Notes under the pieces: model-generated
Databases searched by the model: none
What the model saw: the letters and a program-made list of their open reading frames with translations, nothing else
Told to the model about the DNA's origin: nothing
Made by a program: the position numbers and the translations under genes
Source: Liquidambar formosana
Lineage: Eukaryota; Streptophyta; Magnoliopsida; Saxifragales; Altingiaceae
Direction of reading: 5' to 3'
DNA length: 64,000 bases
Assembly: GCA_039720395.1 (NCBI GenBank)
Contig: CM077834.1
Span: 2,314,607-2,378,606 of the forward strand
Part shown: one piece after another, positions 34,501-46,824 of the stretch
Layout: the number at the start of each line of letters is the position of its first letter
How positions within the stretch are numbered: position 1 is the first letter of the stretch

Positions 34501-36067
34501 TTTGATCAAGAAATTCTCTCTTGTTTGGATCCCAATCCTGAGGAAGATGATGAAGAGTTTAGCCCAGGGGATGATGTAAAGAAGGGAGCTAAGAGGACCA
34601 GAAGTTGTAGAGGGCGTCAAAGGTTTGTGACAGACCGTTCAGGTGCCAGAATTTCTGGCCGAGAGAGCCAGATTTTGACATATGAACCACGGTACAAGAA
34701 CTTGAGATGTGGTTTATCGGGTAGGAGGTTACTATTTCTCAAGAATGTTGAACCATTACCCGGGCAAATCCAACCCTTTAAGGTTGATGAAAAGATTGAG
34801 TTGCTGTGTCAAGATAGTGGTATCCGAGGCTGCTGGTTCAGGTGTACAGTTTTGCAGGTATCATGTAAACAGATGAAAGTCCAATATGATGATGTTCAGG
34901 ATGAAGATGAATACGGCAATCTCAAGGTATGCTTAGGAACTTGGATACTCTGTTTAAAAAATTTCCAGTTTGTGTTAAATCTAGATTTATAGCTGCAAAA
35001 GGAACAATGGAGTACTCAAGCACATCTATGGGGTGTGGGACATATACCTGGAATCTGGTTTTATGTGAACTGTGGGAACCAACGATCTGTTGTTTAATCA
35101 TTTAGAACTTCTTAGAAAAAATAAGTTGCCAACATGTTCTTCAATGTGTAGGAATGTATTCCAGCTTTCAGACTGGCTATACCTGACAAACTTGGCATGA
35201 GATGCCAGGGGCCGCTCAACAGTCCGACCAGCCCCTCCTAATGATCAAACAGACATTGCTTTTGAGATTGGGGCTCCAGTAGATGCATGGTGGAGCGATG
35301 GCTGGTGGGAAGGGGTTGTAACTGCAGTCAACAACTGTGGAGATGATAGTCTGCAAGTTTACTTACCTGGTATGCTTCTCTTTCAACATTATTGAATTAT
35401 TTATTTATTTCTATTTATTTTTTTTCATTTTCATTTTCATTTTCATTTTCATTTTCATGGGTTATTCCTCTTCATAATGTTATGTTTCATGGTGGTATTA
35501 GGTGAAAACTTTCAGTTGAATATACACAAAAAAAATCTAAGAATTTCCAGAGATTGGGTGGGGGACCAATGGGTTGATATTGAGTGGGCAAAGCCTGACA
35601 TTCTCTCAGCCATATCTGCAGCTATTAGCCTAGGCACTAAGCTTTCAACATCCTCAACCGTTGCCAAAGATCCCAACTTTGATGGTTTTGCTGTGTCAAA
35701 TCAAGAAGTTCCTACAAGTATTAAACTCGATATTGTTGAAGAGGAGAAGCCTAATTTAGTTGCTTTAGATAGTTCTCATAACCTTCCCAAAGAAATGGAC
35801 TGTGCCAATGATGAGAAGCAGCAATCATTAAATGAGGAAGGTAATGAAGATGATGGTGCTTGCATCAAGGAAATTCAGGATAAAGACAAAGTAGATGATG
35901 TATGTGGTAATGATGATGGTGATGATGGTGATGATGATGACAACGATGACAAAAGTAATGATGATGTTTGTGATGACAAGAAGGATGGTGGTAAGTTACA
36001 CATGGAGGAGTTAGAGATTTCTAGGCAAAAATGTGAAGCAGTAGAGCTCATGGAAGTTGTGGCATAA
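31541..36067 (+). CDS. BAH and Agenet/Tudor domain protein (frameshifted in exon 5)
   Basis: A probable chromatin reader: BAH and plant Agenet domains bind histone tails or nucleosomes. Exons: 31541-31835, 33082-33176, 33283-33405, 34138-34926, 35152-35369, 35502-36067; about 694 residues if the shift below is ignored. Residues 1-98 are a plant-specific N-terminus (FVEWKEQFVSQERGNRVVHY). The BAH domain spans about 180-300 (DHYLAYLEDMYEDKKGQKK .. RWFHHNQE .. HPKEVFITP .. LTPEHYEKCLDVFPH). Agenet repeats follow: FKVDEKIELLCQDSGIRGCW and FEIGAPVDAWWSDGWWEGVV, then ISRDWVGDQWVDIEWAKPDI. The tail is very acidic (DDGDDGDDDDNDDKSNDD). In exon 5 a run of four Gs (35208-35211) puts the second Agenet repeat in another frame; read straight, a TAA at 35239-35241 ends the protein. 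Start 31541 is the first ATG; 31523 is a TTG. At1g68580 is my closest recollection. Confidence 0.88.
35426..35457. repeat. CATTTT hexanucleotide microsatellite
   Basis: Five full CATTTT units in the last intron of the BAH/Agenet gene. Confidence 0.9.
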
Positions 36068-36839
36068 ATTTTTGGGCAGAAATTTCCATCATGAAGGTGG
36101 CGGCAGCAGCAGATTCTGAGAATGAGTTGAGCTGGTTATTAGGATTTTTGTACTATACTGATAGAAAGGGTGATTGGGAGAGTTCATTGCATTGTAATTT
36201 GACTTAGGGGACTTGTTTAGGTGTATAGCAATGAAGTTAGAATTCTATGGTGGTCTTTGTAATACTGGTTGTATTGGAAATGTGACTGCAATTTAGGTCC
36301 CTTCAATCAGAAGTCATTTAATGAGTCCAATCTCACTCAATGCTTTTTCTTTGTGACTCACTAATTTGCTTCTGTACTTATTCCTTGTACCAACAAATTT
36401 GAATTCTCTCTGTAATGCTATAATTACCTTCCATGGACTGCTAGAACCTTAGAACACTTTTATAATAATCTCACATTATCTCTGTAATTATTCATCTTGA
36501 TTTTGTATTCTGTGATTAAAAGTGGCTATAAGAACTTCTCCCCCCTCTCATAGAGGTTGTCACGCTCATACATATGTATTAGTAACAAAAATCATTAAAG
36601 AGAAGACTATGTATTTTACTGTATATTACTGAGTCATTTCCACTTTGAAAAGAAAGTGAGAAAGCCCTAAAAATAAAAGTGGAAGAAAACTACTCAAAAT
36701 TGCTGTCCCTTATACAGGCCATTTCTTAGCCTTTAGGACGCACTATGCACCTAACTCTCCCCTAATAGCATACAAAAGAATGAAAAAATAATTGAAGATG
36801 GAAAACTAACAAAAATGTAACTGGCTCAGAGGAGATGAA
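36068..36839. other. Convergent 3' region between BAH/Agenet gene and pectinesterase gene
   Basis: Both flanking genes end here, so it should hold two 3' UTRs and terminators. T-rich and AT-rich stretches are present; no separate gene or repeat was seen. Confidence 0.6.
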
Positions 36840-39008
36840 CTAAAGTTTAAGCCATTGTTCTCCGTTTATGAATTTCATATCCAGGAAGGGCCTTACTTCC
36901 TCATGGCTAAAAGACTTCGCCCACGGGACCCGATGTCTTGTATGTGCTCCTCTTCCCCTGCATTGATACTCCACAAACACTGAGGTACTGCAGATGCAAA
37001 TTTCAAATTCTCCATTAGACACAGAAAATTTCTTAGTAGAATTGACAATAATAATTCTTGTTAACTTTGTGGAAGGCATAATCAGAAGGGAGATTCATAC
37101 TTTTGCCTAGATGGGATGTTCCAATCACTCCATCCCTCGGGAGTTACGATATCACTCATGTCGCAGTATGAATATATCACTCTTGAATAATCTCCCCAAG
37201 CTCTTCCTAAGTAGACATCACCGGTACCATTGATTACACAGTTCACAAATGAGAACCCTGTATCATCATTTGGCGAATCCCTATGATGAGCTGCAATTGC
37301 TCCTGATCTTTTCGCCGTTGATTGAAGAACACAATCCTAGTTCAAGACACCAACTCCAAATATCAGAAGTAAAGAAATTCCAGAAATTAAATCAAAGAAA
37401 TTAGGTTTTTCTGCCATTAAAAAAACCATGGTTTTTTTTTTATATATTATACTCCAATAAAAATGTGCCTCGGAATTTTACCTCATAGAGTGATTTTGCT
37501 CTGCCAAATATGAAATCAACAGCCCCTTGAATGTGACACTGGTAGAGGTAGTGTGACCCAGACTCATCTAAGAGAGTATCCTGTGCCCCTATAAACCTAA
37601 CTTTGTAAAACATGGCTTTATCACCACCAATTCTCAGTGCTACTGCTTGCATTCCAACCCCTCCTAGCCTTGCAACTACTGTATTCTGCAATCACCCCCA
37701 TCAACTTATATACAAGGATCCCCACATAAGCGTTAACAGATTCAAAAAAGTGCAATTGAGCTTGCTTCCTATTGTGTTCTACCTTCTAAAGTTGAGAAAC
37801 TTGTTTTAAAAATTATATATATAAAAAAAAGGGTCTTAATTACCTCAAAAGTGATCCCAGTTGCACAGAAGTAATCAGATTCTACTGTGACTGAAGCTGA
37901 TCTGTAAGTCCCTAGTTCAGACCCATTAGTGTCATCATCAGAAGCTTTGTTGTGCCAAGTAATTATGGTGTCCAAAGTTCGATTTTCATTCCCAATGAAT
38001 GAAATATATGGCTTGGAACTTGGTACAAGTACCTTCTCTCTGCATAAATTTTCACAAGGAAAAGTATACGTCAAACAAATTCCTTATTAAGATTGGGAAA
38101 TTAGAGCACCAAAACATGTACCAACACCACCAAAAAAAAAAAAAAAAAAAAGGGTGCATGAAATCATGAATAATTGGAAAATAATTTAAGTTTTTTTCCT
38201 TTTTTGTGGTAAAAATAATTTATGTTTCTTGTATATATTATTTTACCTATAAAAACAGAGACAACCGTTAAGAATTATATCAATTTGTGGACACAATTGG
38301 CTATATATATATGGATTCTATGTCTCTTAACGACCATCAGAGGCAAGAAAATCCAAAAAACTGGGCACTTATAGGGACAGAGAGATAACTACAAAAAAGA
38401 AATGACAAAGAGATACAGAGAGAGACCCCACTACTAAATATCCATAATCCATGTAACTACTTCTAATACCCACGTAGCCACCTTTGGTTCCCATTTATTC
38501 CGTAAACAAAACATAACTGCAAAGTTCAAAAATCAAACCCTTATTGGTTTTTTTGAAAGTGGGGTAGATGGAAAACAATCTTTCGTGTGTGTCTGAGACA
38601 GAGAGAGAGAGAGAAAGAGAGAGAGAGAGGAAATTCTATATGAAACACTTGGCTATTTTTCATGTACAAACACCTGTAAATTCCAGGTAGAATGTAGATT
38701 TTCACTCTCTGTGTGTTTTGGTGAGGAACCATATCGACCGCTCCTTGAACTGTAACAGAGTGTGCACCACCATTCCTGTCAACCACAATAACCCGACCAC
38801 TACGATTATACCCATCTCTCATATCCAGCCTATTCATATGCTGACCCTTCTTCATATCATTCCAATTATACATATGCACATCCACCTTCAAATCATCCCA
38901 GGTAATGAAATCCCTCGCGTTCTCTTCGTTTCGTGCTAAACCCAATTGAGCATTACTCACAAAGAGAATGAAAACCACAACGCAGAGACGAAAACCCGAA
39001 AAGTCCAT
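36840..39008 (-). CDS. QRT1: Pectin methylesterase, QUARTET1-like
   Basis: Pectinesterases de-methylesterify homogalacturonan in the cell wall; Arabidopsis QRT1 acts when pollen tetrads separate. Five exons on the minus strand: 39008-38674, 38039-37844, 37685-37482, 37336-37101, 36987-36840, with consistent phases, giving 372 residues (QRT1 is about 380). Residues 1-26 are a signal peptide (FRLCVVVFILFVSNAQLGLA). No PMEI pro-domain is present, so this is a type-I short PME. Catalytic motifs are in place: MQAVALRI, GAQDTLLDESGSHY (acid/base Asp), GAVDFIFGRAKS (nucleophile Asp) and YLGRAWGDYSR (Arg and Trp). The C-terminus VPWAKSFSHEEVRPFL .. INGEQWLKL matches the QRT1 pattern, as does FSFVNC .. 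TPEGWSDW. An unusual insert in the N-terminal linker (HMYNWNDMKKGQHMNRLDMR) precedes the catalytic domain. QRT1 orthology is from memory and would need a tree. Confidence 0.92.
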
Positions 39009-41027
39009 GGCTTCTTCTCGATGTTTCTCCTTGTGGGTTGTCTGGTTATTGTGAGAGTTACAAGTAATGGAGTTGAAAGGGTGTGAAAGAGGTGGTGGTA
39101 ATAAATAAGGGAGCGTGGTGGATTGTGTCTTGTAGTCCTTGTGAAAAACAAAGTAAAAGAATTGCAATGAAAGCATACTCTACACAAAAGAGGTGATTCT
39201 GTATGTATATTCATATATATATATATATATATATTTGTTTAATTGCATCAGAGGAGGAGTGGGAAAGATGGAAAGATGAGGAAGAGATTTAAAGAAATTA
39301 AAGCGAGCAGTGGTGTGGAAGGCAAAGGTCAGTCATGAGAAGTGTGTTAATTGCAAGGTTAAATAGAAAGATGTTTAATTGGGAGTTTTTTCTTTTCAAT
39401 TTCCCATCATGGCGAGAGAAGGTGGCCGGTTTTGTTTCATGAGTGGTTAATGAACTCCTGAAACAAAACGGTTTGTGTACTTCTTTTAGCTGAAACTGAA
39501 AGAGAAAAAAAGGTCGCCCCCACTCTCTTTTCATGTGCGTTGGAAGAGTGATTGGTTACAAATTAAAGTGGCTGTTGTTTTTGAATTTTGAGTCTCCGAT
39601 GGCATGACTTATCGGATATGAGACACGCAGACACGTTTGTCTTAATACGTGGGATCTGTGTTTTTATTGGACACGTGTCATATGTTTTTGTATGTGTTGT
39701 ATAAGAATTTTATTTTATTTTATTTATTTATATTTTTTCGAGTTGTGCACTCTGTGTTTCTCACTGACTGCGGAGAGGCGTGGATTTGGAGTTGGCCAGT
39801 TTTAATGAAACTATGAAAGTCTCATATTTAATTCGACTTTTGAGAGCATCAGGTGGTAACTCTGTTGTTAGCAAAAGCTTTGGGAGAGTCCCATTAGGAA
39901 TTGCCTATGAAGTAATGGGAAAACCCATTTGGGTACTAACCTAGGGTTGCCCAACGGTTAAATTCGGACTAAATTAGGGGTGATCAAGTTTACAAAGACT
40001 CTAATCAAGAATTGTCATCTAACTAACAGGAAATTCTACCTGGGTATACCAACTAGGGCTGCTAGTGGATGGATTTGGACTAAATTGGGGGTGATTCGAA
40101 TTTACATCCAATAATCTGAGAAATAAAAAAATATACTATGCAAATTACAATTCATTAAAAATCGGACATCCAAAGCAATTACCTAATTAAGTTAGTCTTA
40201 TTTAATATAGCTAAAAATAAGCCTTCTAAGATTTATTTCACCTAAAAAAGTGAAAGGTTTTGAGTTCAACTTCTCACTCCTTTATAGTTTATTTTAGATT
40301 TTAACTAACGAGAAGTAGGCGATGACCTTGCTATTATTCCAGTGGATTAATTAATATCCTATTGATCCAACTTTCAAATGTTGGGTGCCTAAAAGCATAG
40401 GTTGATTAAATAACATACCATTGCTAATCCAATGGATTTGATAGGAGACTCTTTTAAATGTCTGCAATGGGCGACTAATTGAGTTCTCGTGAGAGTAACA
40501 ATTTCCAAGGCTTGGACGTTAAATGTACCGTTCAATTAATAGTGCATGACATCCTGAATATACATTCTTAGCAATAGAATTTATGGGTGTAGATGAAAAA
40601 TGGGAATTGAATGGTAGACAATCCATCTTATCCAAAATGTCCTAGACTGGAAACCACTTGCACATGCCCTGCATGGTGATGCATGAGTGGCATTTTAAAG
40701 AGGTAAATAAATGGAAAGTGATGAGTGGCCTCCATAGTCTTCCATGGTGATGTTTCAGTCATGAGTGTCCTTTCAGAGAGGTAAATAAATGAGCAATGAA
40801 GAATGGCCTTCATGGTCTCCACAGTAAATGAGTAGCCTACCCTCTCATCTTGCAACATTAATTTTAAGCCAAAACTGTACTTTGACTAGGTCAGGGCTGT
40901 TGGCCTGTTACAAAAATGGGTTCGAACTAGCAATGCGAGTAATTTAGAGCCAATGAGGTAACATGATGAAGAATTGAGTGAACATTTTCACTGTATATTA
41001 GTGGCTAATTTGCACTGGTAAAAGTCA
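39009..41027. other. Divergent intergenic region, left part
   Basis: The pectinesterase promoter should lie just above 39009; a TA microsatellite sits at 39215-39234. At 39925-40110 two diverged units share GGACTAAATT(A/G)GGGGTGAT. Otherwise unclassified. Confidence 0.5.
40672..40850. repeat. Diverged tandem repeat, unit about 75 bp
   Basis: CATGGTGATG .. CATGAGTGGCATTTTAAAGAGGTAAATAAATG is followed by CATGGTGATG .. CATGAGTGTCCTTTCAGAGAGGTAAATAAATG, and a third partial unit (CATGGTCTCC) near 40811. No coding role seen. Confidence 0.7.
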
Positions 41028-41053
41028 TTTTCTCGGCCTTTTGGCTATGATCA
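41028..41053 (+). pseudogene. Truncated U2 snRNA 5'-end fragment
   Basis: TTTCTCGGCCTTTTGGCTAT plus GATCA matches the highly conserved 5' end of U2 snRNA with one mismatch (TATGATCA instead of TAAGATCA). The match stops there: the branch-site recognition region and Sm site are absent. No upstream sequence element of plant snRNA promoters was seen. It is a 5' fragment, not a functional gene. Confidence 0.7.
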
Positions 41054-41975
41054 GATGGAGGGCTGAACTCTTAAATAAAAAGGAGTACAGAATCTTTGAT
41101 TGTTTGTAGTGTGCCAAAAATTAATGTAGTTTTTTTTTGGGTAAACAAGACTTACACGCACGTTATACCTAAAAGATTTGTCGACTTTTAAATACGCAGA
41201 ACACTGTCTTAAAAACCTAATATAGTTGAGTGTCGAAGATACTTGTTGGGGTGGGGAGTGGGTCCTATACGTTTAATTTTTGCCATTGACCTTAAAAAAA
41301 TATGGAGTACTAAAAAATATGTATATATATTGGCATGGCTTATTTACACTTCTCAATTATGCCTAAAATGTTTGAATTTAGTATAGTATGGAGGCTTTTT
41401 GTTTTGTCTGTTTTGTGTTTTTTTTATTCTTTAGGGAAAAAATAAATTTTCACTTAAGCCCATGGAGCTAAACGACGAGGTTAACCCTTTCCTAACCTTT
41501 AAAAAAAAATTCTCACTCCTGTCCCATTTGGACTTGATTTTAAAAATTTATTTTTTTTATCAAACATACAATGCCGCAACATTTTCCCGTCGAGATTTGG
41601 ATTCATACTAATCTTACGTGATTTATAAGTTACCAATAAGTCCATACATCTGATAATGAGAAGACATAGAGACTCCTAAACTATAATCCTTTCTCATTTT
41701 CATTATCCTCATAGGCTAACTTGAATTTTGTATGTTACGCATAAAATTATGCTACTTAGCCACTTAAATTTGCTCACGAGTTCAGGATCTGAAAATATTC
41801 TGCTCAGAAATAGGTCACAAACTCACAATATTTGAAAATTAGTAAATTATGTAAAATTTTGCAATTTTGTTCGTTTGACCTAAAAAAAAAAAAAAAATTG
41901 TTCTTGACAGGCCCGCCCGACATTATCACCAACTCCGGATTGGATTTTGATCCGGAACTTCACCCGCCCGAATAT
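41054..41975. other. Intergenic DNA upstream of plastid S10 gene
   Basis: AT-rich with no open frame of note. Close to the gene the base composition shifts to C-rich (41910-41990), with TCCGGAT/ATCCGGA arms at 41934-41956 and two ATTCGGAATTTC copies (about 41984 and 42019). Confidence 0.5.
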
Positions 41976-41977
41976 AA

Positions 41978-41984
41978 GGCCCAT
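41978..41984 (+). promoter_or_regulatory. Site II-like GGCCCAT motif of the plastid S10 gene
   Basis: GGCCCAT lies about 150 bases before the first ATG. Site II elements are enriched upstream of plant ribosomal-protein genes; function here is inferred. A GA microsatellite (42076-42122) forms the presumed leader. Confidence 0.4.
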
Positions 41985-42130
41985 ATTCGGAATTTCTCTC
42001 TTTTTGATAAGTGCCCACATTCGGAATTTCACATCCCAAATACAACAACACATTTGGATAATCCCTGCAACACCAGAGAGAGAGACGGAGAGCGAGAGAG
42101 AGTGAGAGAGAGAGAGAGAGAGATTCAGAA

Positions 42131-44135
42131 ATGGCTATAACTTCAATATCGGCAACACTTTTCCCTCCACTTCCAACCTTATAATTCAAGCATTTCAACC
42201 AAACCCAAGCTCTCTTCCTTCTCTTTACTGCCCTCAAAGGTCTTAAAGCTCAGAGCACTAAAACCTTCTCATTCATCATCTACTAGGGTTTTTGCTGCCC
42301 CTGAACTGTTGGATTCTCAAGAAACCCTAGATGGTCCTGACTCTACTACCTTTGAGGTCAGTAATTCTTGCTATGCACAACATACACGCATATTTGTATA
42401 CGAATTTTTAATTTTTTATGTTGATTTGGGTGTTATAGGTTGAAGGGTCTGAAACCCCTGGTTCTTCGCCGCTGAGTATTGGTGCGGATGCGGAAAAGGT
42501 ATCTTTTTATTTTTCAAAAGCATTTGTTTCGTCTTTCCCTTTAAATGATGCGTTTGGCTGCTAAGAAAGTCTAGGAAAAGAACAGAAATTGAAAAAAAAA
42601 AAAAAAAAAAAATTTCTTCAGTTTCCTTCTCTTGTGAAATTCCACCCAACAGAGCCTGTCACAATTCAAAATTTTATTTATTGTTATCTGGTTGTAATTT
42701 ATAATGATGCATTGGTCTTTTTTATAAGGCTGCTTAGCTGGTTGTTATTTGTAATGCAGTGAACTTCATAGTTGTGAAGATTTAAAATTAGTTGCATTTT
42801 TTAATGAAGATATCAAATTGAAAAGCATTGATGTAATGACAATGAGGAGTATCTCTCAGAACCCAAAATGAGAAAAATATAAGTTCTTATTTACTTGGGA
42901 CAGTATTTGATAATTGCGAGAGCCAACTAACGAATCAACTATGGAATTTGTCATGCATTGGGTAATTCTTTCGCCATGGACTTATTTATGCTTCTTGCTG
43001 AGTGTATGCTTTTATCACCAGAGTGATTTTCACTTCTTAAAAATTAGTTAGTTCAATGAGGAAGAAGAAGAAATAGAAAAAGACAGTTAGCTCTCTGTGT
43101 TATAAAAGATGTGTAGCGTATAGTTGACTAGAAGAATGATTATCATTTTATAAAGTTGCTTTGATGCTAGCCTTTAAAATGGCAGTTGACTTATATTCAT
43201 TTGTCATAGGAACTGTTTCCATCATACTCATTTTTATCAGCTGTCTCGTGAGGCAAGTATGTGTTGATTGTTGGTGGGTATCACTTCTACGTGTTATGAG
43301 TTTAATCGTTGGAGAATCTTCTAAGTGGTTTGTTAGGTAGGTGAAATAGGCAAAGGTTTCTGAGCAGAGTATGATATAACTCTTAAAGACATCATAGATC
43401 TTGCCTTTGTGAGGATGAGTGATGTGACAAGAGTTTCTGCATGTGGCAAAAAGAGCCCCTTTAATTGTTTCTTTGAGCAAATTTTATTAAAAATTTTCAT
43501 TTGTATGAATTTCTCTCCTTTGATTGTTACATTCTCTAAGTGAAAACTTTACCATTTCTCACTCACATAAATTCACCATAGGTTGTGGGGTTAATTTGAC
43601 TAGACTCAAGTGTTATGTGGTCTATCAGGGACATTTTAGATTGGTTTGGCCAAATGAGCACCCCAAGTGGCTGAAATTCAGCCATGAGGCTGATCACAGG
43701 ACCACCATGAGGCTGACAATGCTTCACTAAATATCATTTTCCTTTTTAAAAATATGAATTTTCTTAAGTCTCCATGGTTTTGGCAGTTTTGTAATCTTCT
43801 CAAAATGTTTTCCTTGTTCTCAGATGGCACCGAAGCAAAAGATTAGAATTAAACTTAGATCTTACTGGGTGCCCCTGATTGAGGACTCTTGCAAGCAAAT
43901 AATGGATGCTGCAAAGAATACCAATGCGAAGACCATGGGCCCTGTGCCATTACCAACCAAGAAGCGAATCTATTGTGTGCTCAAATCTCCACATGTACAC
44001 AAGGATGCTAGGTTTCATTTTGAGATCAGAACACACCAGCGCCTCATTGATATTCTCTACCCAACTGCCCAAACGATAGATTCTTTAATGCAACTTGACC
44101 TCCCTGCCGGGGTTGATGTAGAGGTCAAGCTCTGA
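42131..44135 (+). CDS. RPS10: Plastid 30S ribosomal protein S10 (apparent frameshift in exon 1)
   Basis: S10 (uS10) binds 16S rRNA in the head of the small chloroplast ribosomal subunit. Exon 3 (43824-44135) encodes the whole mature protein: KQKIRIKLRSYWVPLIEDSC, VPLPTKKRIYCVLKSPH, HFEIRTHQRLIDILYPTAQT, DLPAGVDVEVKL. Exon 2 (42439-42498) encodes VEGSETPGSSPLSIGADAEK. Exon 1 ends at 42356 and in its 3' part encodes LRALKPSHSSSTRVFAAPEL, a typical transit-peptide end. The only ATG upstream (42131, MAITSISATLFPPLPTL) is one base out of frame and meets TAA at 42182-42184, while the downstream frame is closed at 42138-42140. A shift of one base between 42141 and 42181 would join them. Either this is a sequence error or the locus relies on another start; starting at the Met of exon 3 would leave no transit peptide. 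Intron 2 is 1.3 kb and empty. Confidence 0.9.
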
Positions 44136-46590
44136 AGATGCACTGCTGCAGCTTGAGTAAGTGCTGTAACCTTTAGTTTTTCTCCTATTGTTGTTGTCGT
44201 TTTTTAAATCTTCAACTTTATAACTGATACAGTACCGCACCTTTTCTTTTTTGGACTTCTATTGCAATTTCCTTGAGGTTTTATAGAATGTACATGGTTT
44301 TCCTGAGAATGATGTTGAATAAATATTAAGATACAGATGATAGTTGATTGAAAAGTCCCTTTAAATGATACCTGCTCATTTTCCCTTTTTGAGCGATACC
44401 TAGGAAGGATAGCTTTCAGGGTAACTTAAATACTTCTTTGGGACCTATTCCAGTATTTTTATTTTTATTATGAGGATACATAAAGTTGATAGTACAGTAC
44501 TTGATCATCTTAACTTTTACGACATACTTCTGTTTGAAATTTTGAACTTTGAAGTGCTGACTTCTAAAATGTCTTTTTCTAACTTTGCTCAAGCAGCAGG
44601 TATATTTCACCATTACCTGTATTTCGCATTTCCTTTTTCCATGATTCTCCATGTTTTGCCCTGAAACTCTAAACCTAGTGGCTGGCAATTCCTCTCCATG
44701 ATATCCTCCTGATGTCCATCCATTATGTCCTTGAGATAAAAAAGAAGAGGTTGTAGGTGCCAAGAAAACTGAGACCATGTCGAGGGCTGTCTAGAGCAAA
44801 CATGTCATTGAACTAGGTTGTTGCTGAATTGGTTGGTTTGATTAACTATTCATAGTTTCATGAGCTCTTCCAGCCAAGCTGGGATTGGGATCATTGCATC
44901 TATGAATGAGAGCTACTTTGGATGCTCCATGCTCAAAGAAAGGAAAAAAATAAAAAGAAAATGAATGCTGAATTTTGTTATCTATTTATTTTTATTTTTA
45001 ATTTTTGGAGTGAAAAGACCCTATTACTTTCTATTTTTCGCCCTTTATTATTCTATTATTCTATTCAATTATACTATTCTATCGCTGTGTTCTTTGCAGT
45101 CTGCATTGTGTTGTTTTGTTGACTAAAGTAGTTTTGTTCAACTTGCTGTAATCTCTTCTTATTTATTGTTATCGATATATTTCTCTGTTTCTACTCATTG
45201 TCCTTAGAGCAGCCTATTAAACCTTCTTTTCTGGTTTGATTTGTATTATTTCCTTTTATTTCTGCCCCTGGTTTGGATGTTTTTTTGCTGTGTATATGTT
45301 TATATACACACTTAAATCTCTTATCTCTGGTTTCCTTAACCCTACTTTTCAAACCTTTATTAGGTTAGTGAAATACTCAATGCGATTTCAGGTACTGGAT
45401 CTTTTTTAGGAAAACTATAATCTGCTTGGGAAAAAGATGGTGATTTGGGGCTTGTAGAGAGCAACTTCGTTGGAAAAAATTGTATAATTTGTATCTTTTA
45501 ACTGTAGGTTTTTTGTTGGATGTATTGTAAGCCTTGCTCTTTATGAGAGTTTGAAAGAGTTAGCTGGATATTGGAAATTTGGAATCAGAAAAAAGGAATA
45601 GCAAAGATTTTGTGGCAGTTGTTCATCTCCTTTTCATGTTTCCTGTTATAACTCAATGAAGATAGAAAAAAGCAAGAGGTCTGTGAAGCCTAGTGAACAC
45701 AATTTCCTCAACTATTGCTTCTCTCTGCCTTATTTGAGATTACTGAGATTAGCACGTGTGATTATGATGCTGACCCTTTTCATTTGTTCTCAGTGTGTGT
45801 GTGTGAATTGTGGTCATATAACTCATAAGTACCAACTTCCAGCAATTGCAGCTCATTGTTGACTGGTATGGCACTTTGATTGAGGGGGGCAGCTCGTGGC
45901 AAAAGTTCCCAAATTGCATTCTCTATCACGGATTAATGCCAGAATCTTGAACATTGGACTTGGAGCTTGCTTTTACCCAACACACATTTAATACTCCAAG
46001 TCCAAGCTACTAATAAAAAATTGTTGACCAAACTTACCCAAAATATGAGTTTGTCTCAGGTTGAACCTAGTGACCTACCCTAGTAGCACCCCTGCACATG
46101 TATACGGGCCTAAATGGCCCTCTAACTTAGCGAAGTCTTTCAACCCTATATGGGCCTGTATGGCACTTGAGGGTAGATGTTCTTGAGCAGAATTTGGGTG
46201 CTTTGCGCCTTTACCCCATCATTTACACCAGTGAAGGTTGGTTTTTCTTGGATGCATTTGCATAGAGTAGTTTTAGATGATGATCTCACCCGCCTCTTCC
46301 AATTACCATTTTACTTGCATGGGGTTGTTGGACCCATATCGATGCCATCCATGTGAGAGAGTGGGATAAGGGAGGTGGTGGGGGAAGGTAACTGGCTTTG
46401 AAGTGTGCTGTTTGTTTTCTGGGAAATTGTTATTTTTTTTTATTTTTTGAAGATTTGGATCTTCGCACAAACATTCTAATCAGTTCGAATTTGGGCACCA
46501 CTACTGTTTTGGTCTGATGGACTCGGTGTGTGCTTGGGATCTACACTAAAATGTTGAATTTAATGCATACAGATCAATTCATTAGCGAAA
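44136..46590. other. Intergenic DNA after plastid S10, no gene seen
   Basis: T-rich unclassified sequence. A 120-codon minus-strand frame at 44416-44778 includes a protein-like stretch but has no recognisable family and no splice partners I could find. The region near 45960-46210 looks like old repeat debris without definable ends. Confidence 0.5.
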
Positions 46591-46596
46591 TGTAAC

Positions 46597-46760
46597 CATG
46601 GGCCTTGTGGTCCAAGTAGTGTCTCACGTTTTGGGAAGAAAATCTAGGTTCGAGTCTCGGATCCTTTGGTAAGCTTATTTTGGGAGGGGTCCTATCCCAT
46701 GGGGGTAAGAGGTTGTGTTTTATATTATGAGTTGTTTGTCTCTTAAACAATAAATAAATA
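46597..46760 (+). mobile_element. Possible tRNA-derived SINE
   Basis: GGGCCTTGTGGTCCAAGTAG resembles an A box region and GGTTCGAGTCTCG (near 46648) a B box, about 50 bases apart; the 3' end is A/T-rich with AAATAAATA repeats. No clear target duplication was found, so boundaries are approximate. Confidence 0.45.
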
Positions 46761-46824
46761 CCGAGAATACAAAAAAGGTGTTTGAATTTCTTGCTTGATC
46801 CCTTTCAGTAAAAAAAAAAAAGTA

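Noticed and set aside
40918..40935. GGGTTCGAACTAG as a tRNA B box
   Set aside because: No A box or tRNA-like fold upstream and no flanking direct repeat.
44416..44778. 120-codon minus-strand frame with a protein-like stretch
   Set aside because: No family recognised, no splice partner found, and the C-terminal half is Lys/Asn-rich noise. A decayed gene fragment cannot be excluded.
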